From: Candidatus Blautia faecavium
Lineage (GTDB): Bacteria; Bacillota; Clostridia; Lachnospirales; Lachnospiraceae
Length of the DNA: 39,521 nt
Reading direction: 5' to 3'
Assembly: GCA_019118425.1 (NCBI GenBank)
Contig: DWYZ01000146.1
Location: 1 to 39,521 of the forward strand
A program made the position numbers and the translations under genes. The notes below the pieces were generated by a model. It saw nothing but the letters and a program-made list of their open reading frames with translations. It searched no databases and was not told the origin of the DNA. Positions 1 to 8,357 of the stretch are shown in pieces. The first letter of the stretch is position 1. Each line of letters begins with the position of its first letter.

Positions 1-2
1 AT

Positions 3-296
3 GGAGAGTTAAAAGCTGGCGAAGCGCTTCCGTCTATCAGGGGATTAGCGAAGTCGCTGCACATCAGTGTGCTGACAGTGCAGAAAGCTTACGATGTACT
101 TCAGACAGACGGATTCATAGAAACTACAGCAGGGAAAGGATGCTTTGTGTCTGCGCAGAACCAGGATTTTTATTTGGAAGAGCAGCAGAAAAAAATAGAA
201 GAGCATTTCGCAGAAGCGATTGAGATCGCCAAGGTAAGCGGGATTAAGCTGGATAAGCTAAAGTCCCTGCTGGAGCTGTTGTATGAGGAGGAATAA
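3..296 (+). CDS. GntR-family transcriptional regulator, 5'-truncated by window edge
   Basis: Frame 3 reads GELKAGEALPSIRGLAKSLHISVLTVQKAYDVLQTDGFIETTAGKGCFV, a GntR winged-helix motif, open to the window start; followed by ABC transporter genes (YtrA-like arrangement). Confidence 0.9.
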   Translation, partial: GELKAGEALPSIRGLAKSLHISVLTVQKAYDVLQTDGFIETTAGKGCFVSAQNQDFYLEEQQKKIEEHFAEAIEIAKVSGIKLDKLKSLLELLYEEE

Positions 297-300
297 GCAT

Positions 301-1155
301 ATGGAAATGGCATTAGAGCTTAATAATGTAACGAAAAATTATAAAGATTTTACCTTGGATCATATTTCTTTTAACGTTCCCCAGGGGACAATAGTGGGGC
401 TGATCGGGGAAAATGGCGCGGGAAAAAGCACTACCATCTATGCTGTTTTAGGTCTGATCTCCAAGGATGAAGGATCCATCACTATATTAGGGGAAAACGA
501 TCCTGAGTCTGTAAGTAAAGATGACATCGGCGCAGTATTCGACGGAAACAATTACCCGGATATACTAACGCCCGGACAGCTTGGCAAAGTATTTCGAAAT
601 ATATATCATTCCTGGGAAGAAAATACCTATATGGAATTGCTGGATAAATTCCAACTTCCATTAAACAAGAAGATCAAACAATTTTCCAAAGGCATGAAAA
701 TGAAATTTGCCATATCCGTAGCTCTTTCTCACCATTCCAAGCTTCTGGTCCTGGACGAGGCTACAAGCGGTCTGGATCCGGTGATGCGGGACGAGATACT
801 GGAATTGCTTTTGGATTATATTCAGGATGAGGATCATTCCATCCTGGTATCTTCCCATATTACAAGCGACCTGGAAAAAATAGCAGATTATATTGTTTTT
901 ATCCATGAAGGAAAAATCGTATTTTTTAAACAGAAGGATGAGCTACTGGAAAAATACGGCATTGTAAAATGCGGGGCTGCATTATTTGATGAAATGGAAA
1001 AAGAACAGATCATTGCTTATCGAAAAATGGACTATGAATGGCAGATCCTTGTGGACGACAGACAGGCGGTACAAAGAAAATATCCCAAAGCCCTGGTCGT
1101 TCCGGCCACTATAGATGAGATTATGCTTATGTATGTAAAGGGGGAAGTGAGATGA
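301..1155 (+). CDS. ABC transporter ATP-binding protein
   Basis: Walker A GENGAGKST, signature-like FSKGMKMK, Walker B LLVLDEATSGLDP; ATG at 301 preferred over 283. Confidence 0.93.
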   Translation: MEMALELNNVTKNYKDFTLDHISFNVPQGTIVGLIGENGAGKSTTIYAVLGLISKDEGSITILGENDPESVSKDDIGAVFDGNNYPDILTPGQLGKVFRNIYHSWEENTYMELLDKFQLPLNKKIKQFSKGMKMKFAISVALSHHSKLLVLDEATSGLDPVMRDEILELLLDYIQDEDHSILVSSHITSDLEKIADYIVFIHEGKIVFFKQKDELLEKYGIVKCGAALFDEMEKEQIIAYRKMDYEWQILVDDRQAVQRKYPKALVVPATIDEIMLMYVKGEVR

Positions 1156-1754
1156 AAGGACTTCTTTTAAAAGATTTTTATATTGTAAGAGCAGTGGCAG
1201 CGCTGATGGGAATAGTATTTATTGTGATCGGGGCGTGTATGTCCTACATTGTAACTCCCTGGGTACTGACCGTTATTGCTACAGTCATGCTGGGAATGAT
1301 CGTTACCTCTACCATAAATGTAGATAAAACTTCCGGCTGGATCAGGAATGTGATGGCCATGCCGGTCTCAAGGAGAACTTTTATAAGCAGCAAATATATC
1401 CTGTATCTCATCCTGAGCCTGACAGGACTGGTATTCGGTACTTTTTTTGGCTTTATCGCCAATCTGCTTTTGGGCGGAAACGCAGAAGAGGCAGGCATCT
1501 TTATCTGCACCAGTCTGACAATGACCCTGCTTGCAGGAAGCATTGTCTTACCCTTTTATTTCCTGATGGATGAAACAAAAAGTATAATCGGCATGATACT
1601 GGCCTATCCCGCCACAGCAGGAATCTTTATCCTATTCATAATGACCCTGGGAGACCGTCCATTCACCTATGGCCTCATCATACTCCTTGGAGCCGCCGCC
1701 TTCCTGCTGTCCTGGTGCATATCGGTAAAAATCCTGTCCCAAAAAGACCTGTGA
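1152..1754 (+). CDS. ABC-2 type transporter permease subunit
   Basis: Multiple hydrophobic TM segments; overlaps the ATPase stop codon; operonic with GntR and ATPase. Confidence 0.8.
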   Translation: MKGLLLKDFYIVRAVAALMGIVFIVIGACMSYIVTPWVLTVIATVMLGMIVTSTINVDKTSGWIRNVMAMPVSRRTFISSKYILYLILSLTGLVFGTFFGFIANLLLGGNAEEAGIFICTSLTMTLLAGSIVLPFYFLMDETKSIIGMILAYPATAGIFILFIMTLGDRPFTYGLIILLGAAAFLLSWCISVKILSQKDL

Positions 1755-1859
1755 TCAAACAGATCCCACCCAGCATTCCATCATCTTTAAACAACAAGAA
1801 CAATACCTTGACGGCCGAAAAAAATCAGCCCAAGATCAATTATAGAAAGGAAACCAACC

Positions 1860-2051
1860 ATGAAAAAATACGAATACGCAGAAATAAAATACCAAGAAAA
1901 GGGCATCCTCTTTTCCAACACCACAGAACATAGAAAACTCATAGACGAATACGCCAAAAAAGGCTTCCAATACATCGGCTTCCTCCCCACCGAAATCGAC
2001 GCCAAAGGAAGCTTCCGCAAAATCGACCTAATCTTCCAAACCCCAGAATAA
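1860..2051 (+). CDS. Small DUF4177-like protein
   Basis: MKKYEYAEIKYQEKGILFSNTTEHRKLIDEYAKKGFQYIGFLPTEIDAKGSFRKIDLIFQTPE resembles DUF4177; preceded by gaaagga RBS. Confidence 0.6.
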   Translation: MKKYEYAEIKYQEKGILFSNTTEHRKLIDEYAKKGFQYIGFLPTEIDAKGSFRKIDLIFQTPE

Positions 2052-2166
2052 CCCACCACATCGGCCGAAAATACACCATTTCAGCCCCCTCCGGAGAGAA
2101 GAGAACGTGTAAGAAAAATCCTTCAGCAAGGTACACCTAAGAACATCTTGTTTCAGGCAAAAACCA

Positions 2167-2338
2167 GCCGGAGAGGGGAGGGGCTTGGGAGGGAAAGCCT
2201 TGGGCAAAGTGCGCCCGAGAATCCAGCGCTTAGAAAGCACTTACCGAAGAGCGCTCTTCGCGATGAGGTTAGTGCGTCTTAGCGCTTAGTCGAGGGGAAA
2301 CGACCGGCTTTCCCTCCCAAGCCCCTCCCCTCTCCGGC
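2167..2338. repeat. 172-nt element bounded by a perfect 33-bp inverted repeat, with nested palindromes
   Basis: 2167-2199 gccggagaggggaggggcttgggagggaaagcc is the exact reverse complement of 2306-2338; inner CGAAGAGCGCTCTTCG palindrome at 2245-2260. Confidence 0.85.
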
Positions 2339-2382
2339 GTCCCTTACCAACATCCTCCTAAATCGTCCCCATCTCCCTCACC

Positions 2383-2455
2383 AAAAAAAAGGACCACAGC
2401 CCCCTCTCACCAGCGCCATAGTCCTTTTTTGCCATCTTTTTTTACAAAAAAAGAT
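2383..2455. terminator. Convergent/bidirectional terminator region between the DUF4177-like gene and pyrI
   Basis: AAAAAAGGAC...GTCCTTTTTT hairpin (2385-2430) plus ATCTTTTTTT-ac-AAAAAAAGAT (2434-2455). Confidence 0.7.
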
Positions 2456-2458
2456 CCC

Positions 2459-2896
2459 TTATTTATTCCGCTTCCCTCTATACTTCTCCTCACAATACTT
2501 ACACCGATAAATCTCCTTCTCCGGATCCGCCAGGAAAAACACCTGATCCAGCCCCTGCTCAATGGAGGTGATACACCGCGGATTTTTACATTTGATCACA
2601 TTCGTGATCTCCTTAGGAAGCTTAAGCTGCCGTTTCTCCACGATCTGCTCGTCCTTAATGATATTCACGGTGATATTATGGTCGATAAATCCCAGGATAT
2701 CCAGATCCAGCTTTTCAATCGGGCACTCTACCTTGATGATATCTTTTTTGCCCATTTTATTGCTGCGGGCGTTTTTGATGATAGCTACGGTACAGTCCAG
2801 CTTGTCCAGTTTCAGGTCATGGTAGATGGTCATCGCCTTTCCGGCCTTGATATGATCTAAAACATAACCTTCGCGAAGAGCTCCAACATTTAACAT
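2459..2896 (-). CDS. pyrI: Aspartate carbamoyltransferase regulatory subunit
   Basis: Zn-binding Cys pattern CKNPRCITS...[10 protein letters not shown]; directly downstream of pyrB. Confidence 0.95.
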   Translation of the reverse strand: MLNVGALREGYVLDHIKAGKAMTIYHDLKLDKLDCTVAIIKNARSNKMGKKDIIKVECPIEKLDLDILGFIDHNITVNIIKDEQIVEKRQLKLPKEITNVIKCKNPRCITSIEQGLDQVFFLADPEKEIYRCKYCEEKYRGKRNK

Positions 2897-3813
2897 GATA
2901 CATCCACCTCCAGTAATGTAAGAATCAATGCCATGCGTACATATACGCCATACTGCGCCTGCTTAAAGTAAGCGGCTCTGGGATCAGAATCCACTTCTAC
3001 AGAGATCTCATTGACACGGGGAAGAGGATGGAGGATATACATATCTTCCTTGGCAAGTTCCATTTTCTGCTTGTCCAGTATGTAGAAGTCTTTCATACGG
3101 ACATAATCTTCTTCGTTAAAGAAACGCTCCTTCTGTACACGTGTCATATATAAAATATCAAGGTTGGGAAGGGCATCTTCCAGTCTTTCCACTTCTATAA
3201 ATTCGATGTGGTTTTTCTCTAACACATCGTCACGGATATAGCTGGGAATGCGAAGTTCTTCCGGGGAAATGAGGATGAATTTTACATTTTTGTATCTTAC
3301 CAGAGCTTCAATCAGAGAGTGAACGGTACGTCCGAACTTCAAGTCGCCGCAAAGTCCAATGGTAAGGTCATGCAGGCGCCCTTTTAAGGAACGGATAGTA
3401 AGCAGGTCAGTTAAAGTCTGGGTGGGATGCTGATGGCCGCCGTCGCCGGCATTGATAACCGGAATGGAAGAGGCCATAGATGCGACAAGCGGAGCTCCTT
3501 CTTTAGGATGCCGCATAGCGCAGATATCTGCATAACAGGAAGTAACACGAATCGTATCGGCAACGCTTTCGCCTTTGGCTGCGGAGCTGGAATCTGCTGT
3601 GGAAAAACCTAAGACCTTTCCTCCAAGATTCATCATAGCTGCCTCAAAACTAAGACGGGTACGTGTGCTTGGTTCGTAGAACAGTGTAGCTAATCGTTTG
3701 TCGTCACAGGTATGTGCGTACTTTTTGGGATTTTTCTCAATATCGTTGGCTAAATCCAAAAGCTTATCCAGCTCTTCAACGGAAAAATCCAACGGACTCA
3801 TTAAGTGTCTCAT
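2890..3813 (-). CDS. pyrB: Aspartate carbamoyltransferase catalytic subunit
   Basis: Motifs [40 protein letters not shown]. Confidence 0.97.
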   Translation of the reverse strand: MRHLMSPLDFSVEELDKLLDLANDIEKNPKKYAHTCDDKRLATLFYEPSTRTRLSFEAAMMNLGGKVLGFSTADSSSAAKGESVADTIRVTSCYADICAMRHPKEGAPLVASMASSIPVINAGDGGHQHPTQTLTDLLTIRSLKGRLHDLTIGLCGDLKFGRTVHSLIEALVRYKNVKFILISPEELRIPSYIRDDVLEKNHIEFIEVERLEDALPNLDILYMTRVQKERFFNEEDYVRMKDFYILDKQKMELAKEDMYILHPLPRVNEISVEVDSDPRAAYFKQAQYGVYVRMALILTLLEVDVSC

Positions 3814-3841
3814 GTCATACCTCCATATTTTTCTGTACAGG

Positions 3842-3874
3842 AATTTGCAGACGTCATTAGGACATCTGCAAATT
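3842..3874 (-). promoter_or_regulatory. Hairpin in the pyrB 5' leader
   Basis: AATTTGCAGAcGTC attag GACaTCTGCAAATT, 14-nt arms with one mismatch, upstream of the pyrB start. Confidence 0.55.
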
Positions 3875-3912
3875 GTCTGTTTCCACCATCATATAATATG
3901 CTGGCCTATTTT

Positions 3913-4299
3913 TCAAGAAGATTTGGTAAGTATTTTTTCGAAAAGCAGGCCTGTGATAAACCACAGCGGCGCGTAATCGAACCGGATCAGCCCTTTATAA
4001 TGGTAGGGAGTATCGCTGTAATCCCAGGGACACATATGAAAATGCTTTAAGATAGAGCCGCTGGAATATTCGGCGGCAAAAATGCCCGTAGTATATAGAA
4101 AGCCTCTTATAACAGTGGGAAGTGAGGCGATTTTTTTATAGACAGGCCCGATGACCGCGGCGCATCCGTAAATCGGAAACATAAGAAGGGAAGTCTTTCC
4201 CATCATGGTAGCTTCTCCGGAACAAAGAGCATGAAAGCCTGTCCAGAAGATCTCCAGGCACCAGCCGACAGAGCCGCAGAGCAGAAAATTTCGTTTCAT
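3913..4299 (-). CDS. Putative ABC-transporter type IV (CmpB-like) membrane protein
   Basis: TM-rich; ..FPIYGCAAVIGP..FAAEYSSGSILK...WDYSD resembles the PF06541 family. Confidence 0.65.
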   Translation of the reverse strand: MKRNFLLCGSVGWCLEIFWTGFHALCSGEATMMGKTSLLMFPIYGCAAVIGPVYKKIASLPTVIRGFLYTTGIFAAEYSSGSILKHFHMCPWDYSDTPYHYKGLIRFDYAPLWFITGLLFEKILTKSS

Positions 4300-4376
4300 A
4301 AGATAAAACACTCCTTAAAACAGAAAATTTTACAAAATGCTGATATAAATTTTACCTAGTTCTAGTATTGCCCGCC

Positions 4377-4405
4377 TTGAAAAAATCATACATGTAGGGT
4401 ATAAT
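4377..4405 (+). promoter_or_regulatory. Sigma-A-type promoter upstream of folC
   Basis: TTGAAA - 17 nt - TATAAT. Confidence 0.7.
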
Positions 4406-4460
4406 GAGTAGAACATTTAACGATTGCCGGAAAATACGGTACAGACAGGAGAAATAAAAG

Positions 4461-4528
4461 TTTGGAAGTGAACTTCCAAATCTACTATTATTGACGCAGC
4501 CAACGTACTCCGTGAGTAAAGTGCGTCA
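4461..4528 (+). repeat. Two-hairpin leader repeat, copy 1 (upstream of folC)
   Basis: TTTGGAAGT-ga-ACTTCCAAA then TGACGCA...TGCGTCA; same layout and sequence as 8295-8345. Confidence 0.7.
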
Positions 4529-4541
4529 GAAAGAGGAAAAG

Positions 4542-5831
4542 ATGGACTATCAGCAAAGCAGGACATATATTGAAGATGCAAAACAATACGGAAGTGTTCT
4601 GGGGCTTAAGAATATGCAGGAAATGATGCAGCGCCTGGGAAATCCACAGGATAAACTTTCCTATGTCCACGTTGCCGGGACCAATGGCAAGGGTTCCGTG
4701 ATCGCCTATTTATACAGCGTGCTGTCTAAGGCAGGATACCGGATAGGAAGATATATTTCACCAGCTATATATTCCTATCGGGAACGTATGGAGACAGCGG
4801 GGATTCCGGTAAGCCGGGAAAAATTTGCCGAATATGTCACTCGTGTTGCGTATGTTATTGAAAATATGACAAAAGCAGGTCTCCCACATCCCACCCCTTT
4901 TGAAATAGAAACGGCGGTGGCGTTTTTATTTTTTGCAGAAGAAAAATGTGATCTGGTTCTGCTGGAAGTGGGAATGGGAGGGAATCTGGACGCAACGAAT
5001 ATCGTTTCTTGTACCCTTGTGGCTGTTCTTGCCTCTATCAGTATGGATCATCAGGAATTCCTTGGAAATACCTTACAGGAAATAGCAGAAAAAAAAGCGG
5101 GCATTATAAAACCAGGATGCACAGTGGTTTCCGCCTGCCAGGAAGAAAAAGTGCGGGAAACCATCCGAAAAGCAGCGAAAAGAGCGGGAGCAAGGTGGAG
5201 AGAGGTAAAAGCAGAGAAGCTGACTGTAGAAAAAGCAGATATCTGGGGCCAGAGATTTCTGTACGAGGGAGAAGAATATGAAATTTCTCTCTCCGGAGAA
5301 CATCAGCCGGGAAATGCGGCGGTTGCACTGAAAACCCTTCAATGCCTGGATGAAAAAGGCTTTCCCACTACTCTGGAACAGAGAAAGACAGGGTTAAAAG
5401 AAGCTCAGTGGCCGGGAAGATTTTCCGTTATACACAGATCGCCGTTGTTTATCGTAGATGGCGCCCATAATCCGGGAGCGGCAGAGATGTTGGCGGAGTC
5501 GGTGCGCAGATATTTCAATGGAAAGAAAATATTTTATATCATAGGAATGTTTAAGGATAAGGACTATAATAAGGTTCTGGAGATTACTTGTCCTTACGCA
5601 CAAAAAATCTGGACAATCCAGACACCGGACAATCCAAGAGCTCTTCCTGCTGGGAAACTTGCCCGGGCAGCTGCCAGGTTTCACCCCTGCGTGGAGGAGG
5701 CTGGCTCTATGGAAGAGGCGGTGAAAAAAGCTTTTCATACAGCAGGAAAAGAGGATGTGATCCTTGCCTTCGGGTCCCTCTCTTTCCTGGGAGAGCTTTC
5801 AAGGATAGTAAAAACACAGGAGGAGAAATAA
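4542..5831 (+). CDS. folC: Bifunctional folylpolyglutamate synthase/dihydrofolate synthase
   Basis: Mur-ligase-like VAGTNGKGSVIAYLYSVL, DGAHNPGA; ATG at 4542 with upstream GAGG-like RBS preferred over TTG 4491. Confidence 0.93.
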   Translation: MDYQQSRTYIEDAKQYGSVLGLKNMQEMMQRLGNPQDKLSYVHVAGTNGKGSVIAYLYSVLSKAGYRIGRYISPAIYSYRERMETAGIPVSREKFAEYVTRVAYVIENMTKAGLPHPTPFEIETAVAFLFFAEEKCDLVLLEVGMGGNLDATNIVSCTLVAVLASISMDHQEFLGNTLQEIAEKKAGIIKPGCTVVSACQEEKVRETIRKAAKRAGARWREVKAEKLTVEKADIWGQRFLYEGEEYEISLSGEHQPGNAAVALKTLQCLDEKGFPTTLEQRKTGLKEAQWPGRFSVIHRSPLFIVDGAHNPGAAEMLAESVRRYFNGKKIFYIIGMFKDKDYNKVLEITCPYAQKIWTIQTPDNPRALPAGKLARAAARFHPCVEEAGSMEEAVKKAFHTAGKEDVILAFGSLSFLGELSRIVKTQEEK

Positions 5832-6986
5832 ATGGTGGATTTACAAGAATGTAGGAGAGAGATAGATGAGATAGATGATAAGATCCTTCGGCTTTTTGAA
5901 AAAAGAATGCAGGTTTGCGAGGATGTGGCCGCATATAAGATAAAAACAGGAAAAAAGGTACTGGATCCGGAAAGAGAGAGAGTAAAGATTAAGACCTTAA
6001 AAGGAAAGGCGCATGGGGCGTTTAACGCTTCCGGCGTGGAGGAACTGTTCCATCAGCTTATGGCCATCAGCAGGAAGAGACAGTACCAGCTCCTTACGGA
6101 AAACGGGATAGAAGAAGAGCTGGATTATGAGATGAGGGATAAATTGCCCCTTGCCCAGTCTACAGTGGTTTTCCAAGGAGTAGAGGGCGCCTATAGCTAT
6201 GCCGCCATGCGGGCTTATTTCGGCGATGAAATTACCAGTTATCATGTAAATACTTGGCGGGAGGCTATGGAAGAGGTGCAGTCAGGGAAGGCTGACTATG
6301 CGGTGCTGCCCATAGAAAATTCTACAGCGGGAATTGTGGCAGATATTTATGATCTTTTGACGGAGTACAGCCTGTACATAGCCGGGGAACAGATCATCCG
6401 TGTGGAGCATGTGCTTTTGGGGCTTCCGGGAGCTTCCCTGGATCAGATCCGGACGGTGTGCTCTCACCCCCAGGGACTGGCCCAGTGCAGCAAATTTTTA
6501 GAGGAGCATCCTGCGTGGAAGACGATACAGGTAGAAAACACGGCAGGTGCGGCGAAGAAAGTCCACGAGGAAGGGGACTTGACCCAGGCGGCCATTGCCA
6601 GCCGGGAAGCCGGAAGATTATTCGGCCTGGTGCCTTTGGAGGAGAATATCTGTCATAATGGAAAAAACGTAACAAGATTTATCATTGTAGAGAAAAATCC
6701 GGTTTATAAAAAGAATGCCGGAAAGATCAGCATATTTTTTGAACTGCCCCATGAGAGCGGAACTTTGTACAGCATGCTTTCTCACATTATTTATAACGGT
6801 CTGAATATGACGAAAATAGAATCCAGGCCCATCCCCGGGAAAACCTGGGAATATCGGTTCTTTGTGGATTTTGAGGGAAACCTTAAGGAAAGCGCGGTGA
6901 AAAATGCCTTGAGAGGCTTAAGAGCAGAGGCAAACCGTATGAGAGTGCTGGGAAATTATGAACTGCAGGGGGAGGAAGAATCATGA
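5832..6986 (+). CDS. pheA: Chorismate mutase/prephenate dehydratase (P-protein)
   Basis: N-terminal chorismate mutase (LQECRREIDEIDDKILRLFEKRM), prephenate dehydratase (VFQGVEGAYSYAAM, PIENSTAGIV, NVTRFIIV) and ACT domain. Confidence 0.95.
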   Translation: MVDLQECRREIDEIDDKILRLFEKRMQVCEDVAAYKIKTGKKVLDPERERVKIKTLKGKAHGAFNASGVEELFHQLMAISRKRQYQLLTENGIEEELDYEMRDKLPLAQSTVVFQGVEGAYSYAAMRAYFGDEITSYHVNTWREAMEEVQSGKADYAVLPIENSTAGIVADIYDLLTEYSLYIAGEQIIRVEHVLLGLPGASLDQIRTVCSHPQGLAQCSKFLEEHPAWKTIQVENTAGAAKKVHEEGDLTQAAIASREAGRLFGLVPLEENICHNGKNVTRFIIVEKNPVYKKNAGKISIFFELPHESGTLYSMLSHIIYNGLNMTKIESRPIPGKTWEYRFFVDFEGNLKESAVKNALRGLRAEANRMRVLGNYELQGEEES

Positions 6987-8284
6987 TAAGGATTCATGAA
7001 TGTATTCTGTACCGGAATTTCCAGCAGGGAGATATATTGGAAAAGATGACTGTCCTGATGAATATTCCGGAAGGAAAAGAAGGGACAGAAGAAGAAAGAG
7101 AAACCCTATTTTCCTGTATAAACGGTTTGGTGGAGCTCGCGGGAAACTACGGCTTTTCCGGAAATCTCTGGCATAATTATCTTACCTACCTTTTGGTAAA
7201 CCATGAAAACGCCTTTAGCATGGCCTGTGAGATCCGGGGAGCGGTAATAGGCAGCATAAACGAGGCCGCTGAAAATGATTTTCGTATTTTTAAGGAAGCA
7301 TATGATTTTGACCTGGAGCTGTTTGACCGCCGTTACGGAACATCCTGCTGTTCTCTGATCAAAGAATACGAAAACACAGACGAGGACAGTAAAATGTTTA
7401 ATTCCCGTATCAGGGACAGAATCTGTGAGATGAGCAAGACCCTGGCTGCGGCAAAGACTGTGGATGAGTTTATGGAAGATATGGTCCGGTTTTATAAAGA
7501 CTTCGGCGTAGGAAAGCTGGGGCTGCACAAAGCCTTCCGCATCCGTCATGGTCTGGATGATGAAGTGATCATTGAACCTATTACAAGAATAGCTCATGTT
7601 CAGTTGGATGACCTGGTGGGATATGAGCTGGCGAAAAAAAAGCTTATTGACAATACAGAGGCTTTTGTGCGGGGACGAAAAGCAAACAACTGCCTTCTTT
7701 TCGGAGATGCGGGCACAGGAAAATCCTCCAGTATAAAAGGGATCCTGAACCGGTATTACGAGGAAGGGCTGCGGATCATCGAGGTGTATAAGCATCAGTT
7801 CCAGGATCTGAACCAGGTGATCGCGCAGATTAAAAACAGAAATTATAAATTTATTATCTATATGGATGATCTTTCTTTCGAGGAATTTGAAATCGAATAT
7901 AAATATTTAAAGGCGGTGATAGAAGGTGGCCTGGAGAAGAAGCCGGACAATATCCTGATCTATGCGACCAGCAACAGGAGGCATCTGGTAAGAGAGCGTG
8001 CAGGAGACAAGCTGGAAATCATGGATAAAGACGATCTTCATTCCTCGGATACGGTACAGGAAAAGTTGTCCCTGGTATACCGGTTCGGTGTCCGTATTTA
8101 TTTCGGGGCTCCCAACAAAAAGGAATTTCAGAATATCGTACGCGTTTTGGCGAAACGATACGGTGTGCAAATGCCGGAGGAAGAGCTCCTTTTGGAAGCA
8201 AATAAATGGGAACTTTCTCATGGCGGGCTGACGGGAAGGACCGCTCAGCAGTTTATTGATTACCTTTTAGGACAACAAGGATAG
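6983..8284 (+). CDS. DUF815-family AAA ATPase
   Basis: Walker A LLFGDAGTGKSSS, IYMDDLSFEEFE, IYATSNRRHLVRE typical of DUF815. Confidence 0.88.
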   Translation: MIRIHECILYRNFQQGDILEKMTVLMNIPEGKEGTEEERETLFSCINGLVELAGNYGFSGNLWHNYLTYLLVNHENAFSMACEIRGAVIGSINEAAENDFRIFKEAYDFDLELFDRRYGTSCCSLIKEYENTDEDSKMFNSRIRDRICEMSKTLAAAKTVDEFMEDMVRFYKDFGVGKLGLHKAFRIRHGLDDEVIIEPITRIAHVQLDDLVGYELAKKKLIDNTEAFVRGRKANNCLLFGDAGTGKSSSIKGILNRYYEEGLRIIEVYKHQFQDLNQVIAQIKNRNYKFIIYMDDLSFEEFEIEYKYLKAVIEGGLEKKPDNILIYATSNRRHLVRERAGDKLEIMDKDDLHSSDTVQEKLSLVYRFGVRIYFGAPNKKEFQNIVRVLAKRYGVQMPEEELLLEANKWELSHGGLTGRTAQQFIDYLLGQQG

Positions 8285-8294
8285 AAGATGAAAG

Positions 8295-8345
8295 TTTGGA
8301 AACGAACTTCTAAAATTACCATAATTGACGCAGCAAGTGCGTCAG
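8295..8345 (+). repeat. Two-hairpin leader repeat, copy 2 (upstream of ppx)
   Basis: TTTGGAAacGAACTTCtAAA then TTGACGCA-gcaag-TGCGTCAG; parallels 4461-4528. Confidence 0.7.
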
Positions 8346-8357
8346 AAAGGGGAAAGT

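Noticed and set aside
1787-2240. Overlapping minus-strand ORFs around the DUF4177-like gene
   Set aside because: Mutually overlapping, no RBS or conserved motifs; they cross the inverted-repeat element.
4491-4541. TTG-start N-terminal extension of folC (and the equivalent 8325-8357 for ppx)
   Set aside because: The extension is the repeated hairpin element; the downstream ATG has a normal RBS and starts the conserved domain.
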